A stretch of DNA of 64,000 nt, taken from positions 8,623,059 to 8,687,058 of the forward strand of contig OZ025253.1 of the NCBI GenBank assembly GCA_964019135.1, given 5' to 3'. Both the position numbers and the translations under genes were made by a program. This stretch comes from Arenicola marina. Lineage: Eukaryota > Annelida > Polychaeta > Arenicolidae. The stretch's first letter is position 1. Every line of letters begins with the position of its first letter. Positions 57,744 to 64,000 of the stretch are shown here, one piece after another. The notes under the pieces were generated by a model. It did not search any database, was not told where the DNA came from, and saw only the letters and a list, made by a program, of their open reading frames with translations.

Positions 57744-59576
57744 CTATTCGTTTGGGGAATATCTTCCCCTGCCACCCCTACCTCTACCTCCCCGGGTCGA
57801 TTGACCCGCTCTACGAGGTTGCGAGCATTCCCGAGCCATGTGTCCATACTCTGCACAATTGTAACATTGTATGGAGGCTAGCCAATCTGGCCTGCCACTG
57901 CGCGTGCCCTGTCCATTACCATTCCCACTCGAGCGACCCCCCCTTTCGGTTTTACCCGATTGGGTGTTATCGCACTTAAGGGCTTCAACAACACGAGCTA
58001 CCAACGCGTCCATGCTGCGGTCAGCCCCCTCGTCATCAGCTGACACTGCACAAGCAGGAGCGGTCTCTACCCGACGCACCTGTGGCTTACTCCGACCGGG
58101 GTCAGGGTTAGAGTACTCCTCGCTCCGCTCGGCTATCTCTACTAATTTTCCCAGAGACACGTCACCCACTAAGTAACACGCTCGTTTGGTACTTTCATCC
58201 GCCAAGCCATTGATGAACTGCTCTCGGACATTCATAACCCGACAGGTTTCATCGGTCCCAGGATATACCTGCCGGACCAAGTCACTTAGGGCGCGTGCAT
58301 ATGCTCGCAGCGATTCCCCCTGTCTCCGAGTTCTGGCTCGAAATTGCCTCAGAGCACCACCTGTGCCTTCTGGCTGGCCATATTGGTCGAGCAAACTCGC
58401 CCGCAGGGTTGCATAATCCCGGCTAGATGTGCCCATGACTACCAACCGATGCGCCTCACCTTGCAAAGCCATTTCAAGGTTAATGGCGCTTTGCTCACCA
58501 GTCCACCCACACAGGTTACCAATCGTTTCAAACCTGTGTAGGAAATCCCGCACACCCCCCTCGTCAGCCTTGCCTGTAAAGGTCGGGACCCGTGGACACT
58601 TCTCTAGTCCTGCCCGCCATAGCCGATTTTTCAATGCGGCTGACGATATTGGGGTCTGGGGTGTAGGCTCTGTCCCTGAGGTAACTTGATGGTAGGGAGA
58701 GGGCACATACATCCCTCCATCCCTCCCATAGTCTGACCTCGGCATAGCCCAACTGGGCTGGCTTATGCCATAGGGATCACCTCTTAAGGGACTATCTCTC
58801 GCCTCTGCATAAGGCCTATCCTCGCACAGGTATCTGCTGTCGACATGCGTCGTACCTGTAGGGGTGGATGGGTATCTAGGGGTTGAGTGGTCAGTCACCA
58901 TGAAGTCGCTGGGCGTCCATCTTCTGACATATCTGTCAGGAGAGGCCAGCCCTGCGTCTCCTGTCACCTTCCTGCTTCCCCTTTCAAGCTGCTCTGGGTC
59001 GTATAAGCCTCTGCCTTGACCACTGGCCCGCCCGTACCGACTCTCCCCCTCTAATCCCGGTCTAATTCGACCGAAGACTTGTTCCTTCTCTGAAGAAACA
59101 TCGGCAAAACGCACTGAGTTCTCAGTTTGTTTACCTCCTATGGGCGCGGCCATCTTGGATGACGCGTCACCCCACTCAGGTGCACTGCCAGCCCAAGCGC
59201 CAGCGAGGTGTGCCTGCAGGCCTTGGGCTGAGTCCAGCCCCCCGCCTGCTCGGCCCACCTCAACTGACTCCCTTGGCCCGGCGGCTGTGGACGAATCATA
59301 TCGCCCCGTAGTGTCACGTGAGCTCACCAACCAATCAGGGAGCTCCGGTTGATTTTTGGGGAAGAAGGACGCCATTTTTTTTTCATTAACTTTCCCTTCC
59401 CCTGGGTTTTTTACTGCCGTCTGGGCTGATTCAGCCCTGGCTGGCGACTGATTTTGACGCAGGAGATCCCCCGTCAACCCCTTCCACCACCCATAATCCT
59501 CCCCGAGCAGACTATGCTGCTCTAGGGTCAGATCTGGGCTCGCTCCCAACAACCCGCTTCCCCGGCTTGCCTCCAT
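57744..59576 (-). CDS. gag: Gypsy gag polyprotein
   Basis: The minus-strand frame encodes 610 residues, starting about 50 bases after the 5' LTR. The N-terminal third is low-complexity. The middle contains a retrotransposon-gag-like helical segment (VRDFLHRFETIGNLCGWTGE, ALQGEAHRLVV, LRAYARALSDLVRQVYP). Near the C-terminus is a CCHC zinc knuckle (CYNCAEYGHMAREC), followed by an RGG-rich tail. Gag assembles the particle that packages element RNA. The stop TAG at 57744-57746 comes two codons after the slippery heptamer. There is no sign of decay. Confidence 0.93.
   Translation of the reverse strand: MEASRGSGLLGASPDLTLEQHSLLGEDYGWWKGLTGDLLRQNQSPARAESAQTAVKNPGEGKVNEKKMASFFPKNQPELPDWLVSSRDTTGRYDSSTAAGPRESVEVGRAGGGLDSAQGLQAHLAGAWAGSAPEWGDASSKMAAPIGGKQTENSVRFADVSSEKEQVFGRIRPGLEGESRYGRASGQGRGLYDPEQLERGSRKVTGDAGLASPDRYVRRWTPSDFMVTDHSTPRYPSTPTGTTHVDSRYLCEDRPYAEARDSPLRGDPYGISQPSWAMPRSDYGRDGGMYVPSPYHQVTSGTEPTPQTPISSAALKNRLWRAGLEKCPRVPTFTGKADEGGVRDFLHRFETIGNLCGWTGEQSAINLEMALQGEAHRLVVMGTSSRDYATLRASLLDQYGQPEGTGGALRQFRARTRRQGESLRAYARALSDLVRQVYPGTDETCRVMNVREQFINGLADESTKRACYLVGDVSLGKLVEIAERSEEYSNPDPGRSKPQVRRVETAPACAVSADDEGADRSMDALVARVVEALKCDNTQSGKTERGGRSSGNGNGQGTRSGRPDWLASIQCYNCAEYGHMARECSQPRRAGQSTRGGRGRGGRGRYSPNE
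57750..57756 (-). promoter_or_regulatory. -1 ribosomal frameshift slippery site CCCAAAC
   Basis: On the minus strand the gag frame reads TCC CCA AAC GAA TAG. The heptamer C CCA AAC fits the X XXY YYZ rule exactly, and pol lies in the -1 frame, open from this point onward. The tract downstream (GGGGCTAG and beyond) is a candidate for a stimulatory structure that I have not folded. Confidence 0.85.
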
Positions 59577-59603
59577 CGAGTCCCACCCACGCGGTGAACC
59601 CGA

Positions 59604-59621
59604 TCGTGGTCACGGACACCA
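59604..59621 (-). other. Primer-binding site
   Basis: TGGTGTCCGTGACCACGA (minus strand) starts four bases inside the 5' LTR. It begins with TGG, as expected for pairing to a tRNA 3' CCA. The sequence is similar to, but not an exact complement of, eukaryotic tRNA-His 3' ends (GTCACGGCACCA). The tRNA assignment is uncertain. Confidence 0.6.
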
Positions 59622-59625
59622 AATC

Positions 59626-60204
59626 TGTGGTATTTCTCTAGTACACAAGAGAAAATACTATCGTACTTCTCGTTGCTTCCCAGGTTATCACTCGATCGGT
59701 GGCGTGGGGGACACAGAGGCAACAACAACGGGGATAACAGTTCGATTGGGTTTATTTAATAGCACGAGGTCTCTAAAATCGACCTAACATATAATGTACA
59801 TATTACTGAGACCCGTCACAATACACACAGCTGATTAACCGCCGGAACAGGTTAAAACCCGATAGTATAGGGCCTGGGTATTCCCAGACCCCGTGGCTCG
59901 ACTTCACCAGTTGGTGAACACTGGCGAAGTCTGCACTTACTTTCGGGCTGTTCTGCGTTAATAATCCGATCCACGGACCACGCGTCCGATCCGTCCGGCG
60001 TGTCCGGCTGCCTCCTTGGATCTGCCGGCCTTAGGCCAGCCAGATCCCGAAGCCTGGCGTCCCCCCGGGCATCGCCCGAGGGCACGCCAGGCTGTTCCTC
60101 CCGATAAGGGCCGTCGGCTGTTCCAAGAACTGCCGACACCCATACGGGGAACCGAGGCGCTCTGAACTGGCCGTTATGACGGTCTAGATTCCCAAAATAC
60201 TACA
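59626..60204 (-). repeat. 5' LTR of the Gypsy element
   Basis: Same 579 bp as the 3' LTR with the same TG...CA ends. The AATAAA candidate is at 59751-59756 (minus strand). Eight bases beyond its start (60205-60212, TTCCCCCT on the plus strand) match the polypurine tract at the other end. Confidence 0.95.
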
Positions 60205-60212
60205 TTCCCCCT

Positions 60213-60475
60213 ACACGGTCACTGACTGTCACGAGGCCACCGACTGTTACACGGTCACTGACTGCTACAAGGTCACTGGTTACACTGGCGGTTACAAGAC
60301 CAATGAATGTTACAAGGTCACTGGTTATACTGGTGGTTACAAGGCCAATGACTGTTACATGGTCACTGGTTATATTGGTGGTTTCAATGCCAACGACTGT
60401 TACAAGGTCACTGGTTATACTGGCGGTTATAAGGCCACACACTGTTACACTGACTGTTACAAGGTCAATGGTACT
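60213..60475. repeat. GTTACAAGG satellite array, right of the Gypsy element
   Basis: Continuation of the array at 50540-51501. Roughly the first 143 bp repeat the order of the last 140 bp left of the element, and the 66-bp stretch at about 60290-60355 looks identical to 51436-51501. The end runs into the flank described at 2541. Confidence 0.9.
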
Positions 60476-60968
60476 CAATCTGTGCCTACGATACAAGGTT
60501 AACTTTACGTTGTATCCCAGCTAACACATAACGTTTTCATGACATTCTAAAAAAAATTTTTTAGGTTGTGATGAAAATGTTATCATTATAACGTTTTATA
60601 AACGTTTTAAAAACGTTAACTTTGCGCACGAGGAAAGCCTTTTTGCCACAACCTTTTCGTGATGTTTTAAAAACGTTTTATTGAAGTTGTGAGGAAATGT
60701 TACTGTTCAAGCGATTTCGTAACGTTTACAAAACGTTATATTTATCTTGCTAGTAAAACTTTTCTACCGAAGTGTTTTTAAACTATTGTGAAAACGTTTG
60801 CGGGCAAAACAAGTTGTCGCCGTAATGTTTAAAACGTTTATTTATAAGGATTATATCGATTTATATGTTACACTTGCAGTATTTATCTCCAATAATTTTG
60901 GTTGCTAAGCGTTGACGTGAATGATCGCATATTTCTTTGACAACGTATGTAATTGTTGGACGCGTCGG

Positions 60969-61168
60969 NNNNNNNNNNNNNNNNNNNNNNNNNNNNNNNN
61001 NNNNNNNNNNNNNNNNNNNNNNNNNNNNNNNNNNNNNNNNNNNNNNNNNNNNNNNNNNNNNNNNNNNNNNNNNNNNNNNNNNNNNNNNNNNNNNNNNNNN
61101 NNNNNNNNNNNNNNNNNNNNNNNNNNNNNNNNNNNNNNNNNNNNNNNNNNNNNNNNNNNNNNNNNNNN
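60969..61168. other. Assembly gap (200 N)
   Basis: Exactly 200 N, likely a placeholder of unknown real length. It lies where the C-rich minisatellite starts, which probably broke the assembly. Frames that read through it are meaningless. Confidence 0.99.
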
Positions 61169-62150
61169 CTCCCCTTGCCCCCACCCCTCTGTCGCCTATA
61201 GAATTATATACTCCCTCCCCCCCCCACCCTCCCCCTTGCCCCCACCCCTCTGTCGCCTATAGATGTATATACTCCCCCCCACCCTCCCCCTTGACCCCTC
61301 CCCCCACCCCTCTGTCGCCTATAGAACTATATATTCCTTCCCCCCCGCCCTCCCCTTGCCCCCCCTCCCTATCCCTCTGCCGCCTATAGAACTATATACT
61401 CCTTCCCCCCACTCTACCCCTTGCCCCCCTTCCCCAACCCGCTGTCGCCAATACAACTATATACCCCCTCCCCCCACCCCTCTGTCGCCTATAGAACTAT
61501 ATACTCCCTCCCCCCACCCTCCCCCTTGCCCCCCACCCTCTGTCGCCTATAGAACTCTATACTCCCTCCCCCCGCCCTCCCCTTGCTCCCACTCCCTACC
61601 CCTCTGCCGCCTATAGAACTATATACTCTTTCCCCCCACTCTACCCCTTGCCCCCTCCCCCAACCCGCTGTCGCCTATACAACTATATACTCCCTCCCCC
61701 CACCTTCCCCCTTGCCCCTCCACCCCTCTGTCGCCTATAGATGTATATACTCCTGCCCCCCACTCTACCCATTGCCCCCTCTCCCACCCCTTTGTCGCCT
61801 CTAGAACTATATACCCCTCCCCCCACCCTCCCCTCGCCCCCCACCCCTCTGTTGCCTATAGAACTGTATACGCCCTCCCCCCACCCTCCCTCCCACCCCT
61901 CTGTCGCCTATAGAACTATATACTCCCTCCCCCCCACCTCCCCCCCTTGCCCCCCACCCCTCTGTCGCCTTTAGATGTATATACTCCCTCCCCCCCACCC
62001 CGCCTTCGCCGCCCACACCCCTCCTTCGCCGATAGAACTATACACTCCCTTCCCCCGCCCTCCTCCACCCCTCTGTCGCCTATAGATGTATATACTCCCC
62101 CCCCCACCCTCCCCTTGCCCCCCACCCCTCTGTCGCCTAGAGAACTATAT
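61169..62150. repeat. About 57-60-bp C-rich minisatellite inside the transposon
   Basis: About 17 units built from CCCCACCCCTCTGTCGCCTATAGA plus ACTATATACTCCCTCCCCCC. Variants carry TGTATATA in place of ACTATATA. Proline-rich frames on the plus strand and glycine-rich frames on the minus strand are artefacts. Confidence 0.95.
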
Positions 62151-62247
62151 ATTGTTGATGCATGGGGAAGGCGACTTGAATAGATATACATATATCATTT
62201 TATGTATTATAATTATATTTATATTCTGCTTCGACTTTGTTTTTTAG

Positions 62248-62430
62248 GCAAAGGTGCCGCAGGCTCTGGCAGCTCAGCCGCAGGTTGAGGAAGACTAACC
62301 ATCTCTTCCTTCCTGACTTGGGGTACTACCCCAACCTGGGCTACTCCCTCCTGCTGACTCAGGGCTACCTCCTCGTACTGTTCCCATCAGTACTGTGTGT
62401 ATTGTTGTTTCGGTTTGCTAATAAAGGATG
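62248..62430 (+). pseudogene. Captured terminal-exon-like segment with poly(A) signal
   Basis: A pyrimidine tract and AG (TTGTTTTTTAG, ending 62247) could be a splice acceptor. Directly after it, 16 codons (AKVPQALAAQPQVEED) run to TAA at 62296-62298. A further 120 bases of balanced composition contain AATAAA at 62420-62425. This looks like the last coding exon and 3' untranslated region of a host gene, or of the element's own lost gene, inside the transposon. No upstream exon is visible because of the minisatellite and gap. A competing 64-codon frame at 62237-62431 is leucine-rich and unsupported. Confidence 0.4.
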
Positions 62431-62731
62431 ATTATATATAGTGACTAGTTTTTTTCTGGATCATTTCGTGGACAATGTTTTCTTGGCGTGAGAAAACGTT
62501 TTATCGATGTCGTTAATACGTTTTCCAAAACGTTTTGTCAATGTCGTTGAAACGTTGCCAAAACCTCTTGTTTATATCGTCATAACGTTTTTAAAATGTT
62601 GTGGCAAGTCATTTTTAAAACGTTTAAAAAACTTTCCATGTCGATGTTTTTAAAACATTTTCCACAAATGTTTTCACAACTTAAAAATAACGTTTTTAAA
62701 ACATTTTAAAAACCACTTTTTGTTAGCTGGG

Positions 62732-63130
62732 ATATCCACTGTATTTCATCGAAGAAGCGGATCGAAGAACGGGGCGCCGCCTTGCGAATGCCATCTTGGT
62801 CGTTAAGCTTCAGTCTTTCAGACGCTGCATGGGAGCCAGGCAGCCACAACGGGAGGGCGGGGGGAGGTAGTTGCGTCATATACTTGGGTTCAGCCTGTTC
62901 ACCAGGAACCAGCAAGCAAACTCTGTGCGTTGGTCTGTTTCCATCATGTTACAAGGTCAGTTGTCGAGTACAGCCAGATGTTCATCTAACTACAAGAAAC
63001 GTTTCTAACCAGGGCCTATATAGGGGAGGCCTGTGAGTGGGGAGAGGTGGGTCTACACAGCCCTACATACTTCAAGTTCATAGTGGATACGACACCATAC
63101 GTTTTCACATTTACACGTTTTCGGGTTCTT
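62732..63130 (+). repeat. Duplicated flank, right copy (pairs with 2581-3660)
   Basis: This copy matches 2581-2655 and 3314-3660 in order and lacks the TTAA-flanked insertion present in the left copy. CCTATATAGGGG is conserved at about 63016. The two copies thus each serve as the empty site for the other's insertion. Confidence 0.85.
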
Positions 63131-63429
63131 GCAAAAAATCGTGTAGTGTCTGCCACCCGCCTGTGACCCCTTAAAATCATTAAATAAACGCATCATTTGA
63201 TGCTTAGAAAAACACATCCAAGGATGTATGTCTCATAGCATCGTTAATAGGACTAATTCTCTGTTTAGTATGGGTAAGACGATATAGACAGTGCCAGGTG
63301 GGCTATGAATATGTGCCGACCTTGGTGCATGCAGGCAGAATACAACATATATCTGGTGTCCAGTATTCAAAAGTGGAAGAGGAAGGGGAGGGTGAAGGGG
63401 GGGGGGGGGGTCGCAACTTAGAAGGCGTA

Positions 63430-63530
63430 CAATTACAATCGAACCATCCATCAATGTGCTGTTAGGCTCTCAGGTGGCCAGAGCGCCCAAGTCGACTGCT
63501 CTAACCCACTGAGGTACCGGGCCGGCCCCC
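63430..63530 (-). repeat. tRNA-derived SINE head
   Basis: On the minus strand, GGCCCGGTACCTCAGTGGGTTAGAGC (about 63498-63523) has the form of a tRNA D-arm and A box, and GGTTCGATT (about 63438-63446) matches the B box. The boxes are about 75 bp apart, wider than in a real tRNA, which fits a SINE and not a functional gene. From 63530 to 64000 and from 63131 to 63400 I see no gene. Confidence 0.6.
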
Positions 63531-64000
63531 TTTTACTCTTGGCGATTTAATCTTGCTCTCCCTAATTGTTGGGAATTCGCGATTCAGAAGGGATCCTCCC
63601 CTCCCCCCATAGATAAAGAGGGAACACATAAACTAATAAGCTTGACTCATTGCAATATATAAGGAGACAGGGCTCATAATTTGAAAGGGGGAAGGGACAC
63701 AGGTATGGTCTGAAAGGGGAGAGCACGTGCCCCCCCCCCACGCCCCTACGCTCATGCTATATTATGAGAATGAGAATCTACAACGGAAAGTAACTTATCG
63801 CGCGTTAGCCCTGATACATGGCTGCTCATACGCGCTGGTACCCGACGCCCGAGAGAGCCATGAAGTGCACCCCACAGGAGAAATTGTTCGGGGTGTCTGC
63901 ACATCGTGTAGGCTTTTGCCCTTATCAATAAATCGTCTACCATCCAAAGTGATAAAAGGTAATTCCACAATTGTTGAACCTTTCTGTCGTTGTCTTATAT

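Larger units (their letters stand above)
51502..60204 (-). mobile_element. Full-length Ty3/Gypsy LTR retrotransposon
   Basis: An 8703-bp element on the minus strand has two 579-bp LTRs (51502-52080 and 59626-60204) that appear identical by eye. The ends are TG...CA. It has a primer-binding site next to the 5' LTR, a polypurine tract next to the 3' LTR, a gag frame and a pol frame in -1 phase. Domain order protease, RT, RNase H, integrase is that of Ty3/Gypsy (Metaviridae). It is GC-richer than its surroundings. About 1.5 kb between pol and the polypurine tract holds no env-like frame that I can recognise. It is inserted in the GTTACAAGG satellite. Identical LTRs imply recent insertion. Confidence 0.95.
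60516..62731. mobile_element. DNA transposon with CCCAGCTAACA inverted ends
   Basis: The left end CCCAGCTAACA (60516-60526) and the right end TGTTAGCTGGG (62721-62731) are inverted repeats. They are flanked by GTAT (60512-60515) and ATAT (62732-62735). The uninterrupted paralogue at about 2578-2590 reads ACGTT-ATAT-CCACTG, so a 4-bp NTAT target duplication is likely. Subterminal regions (60531-60870 and 62460-62715) are full of AACGTTTTAAAACGTT-type words in both orientations. The centre contains an assembly gap, a C-rich minisatellite and an exon-like segment. No transposase is visible, and I cannot name the superfamily. Confidence 0.8.

Overview
This is eukaryotic, clearly metazoan DNA. It has intron-less DEG/ENaC-family sodium-channel genes, a Ty3/Gypsy LTR retrotransposon, LINE fragments, pogo-like and other cut-and-paste elements, tRNA-derived SINE heads, and many mini- and microsatellites. 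No bacterial operon, rRNA or CRISPR array is visible. The mix suggests a marine invertebrate. A cephalochordate (amphioxus) is my best guess, but it rests on general resemblance only. A 200-base N gap at 60969-61168 shows this is a draft assembly.

Layout. 1-3.7 kb: a 42-bp satellite array and a flank that recurs at the far right end. 3.75-4.99 kb: a decayed pogo/Tigger transposon with intact 24-bp inverted ends. 5.1-5.7 kb: a 37-bp minisatellite. 9-24 kb: two tandem copies of a DEG/ENaC module (channel gene plus a long 3' block), both damaged, with an inverted piece of the 3' block between them. The second module is split by a 2.7-kb repeat element called 'E' here. 25-27.3 kb: a tandemly duplicated 1-kb repeat related to E. 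28-31 kb: a 38-40-bp C-rich minisatellite. 31-33 kb: an inverted and circularly permuted E copy. 33.1-34.6 kb: two short-unit arrays. 36.1-39.3 kb: a broken CR1/Jockey-like LINE. 39.5-41.1 kb: a second LINE remnant in which an ORF1p-like domain is joined to a NADAR domain, followed by the end of an ORF2. 43-45 kb: self-complementary CATGGTATACCATG arrays and a foldback repeat. 46.5-48.2 kb: an intact DEG/ENaC gene on the minus strand. 50.5-60.5 kb: the 42-bp satellite family again, interrupted by a complete 8.7-kb Ty3/Gypsy element on the minus strand. 60.5-62.7 kb: a DNA transposon with CCCAGCTAACA ends that carries an exon-like segment. 62.7-64 kb: the duplicated flank and a SINE head.

Only three kinds of gene look capable of making a full protein: the DEG/ENaC gene at 46520-48232, possibly the C-terminally truncated one at 9280-10827, and gag/pol of the Gypsy element. 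The Gypsy LTRs look identical by eye, and pol is reached through a canonical -1 slippery heptamer, so this element is probably young. The most unusual gene architecture is the ORF1p-like/NADAR fusion. NADAR enzymes act on ADP-ribosylated nucleic-acid bases, so such a fusion could be a retroelement counter-defence. The copy here is truncated, so this is a lead rather than a working system.
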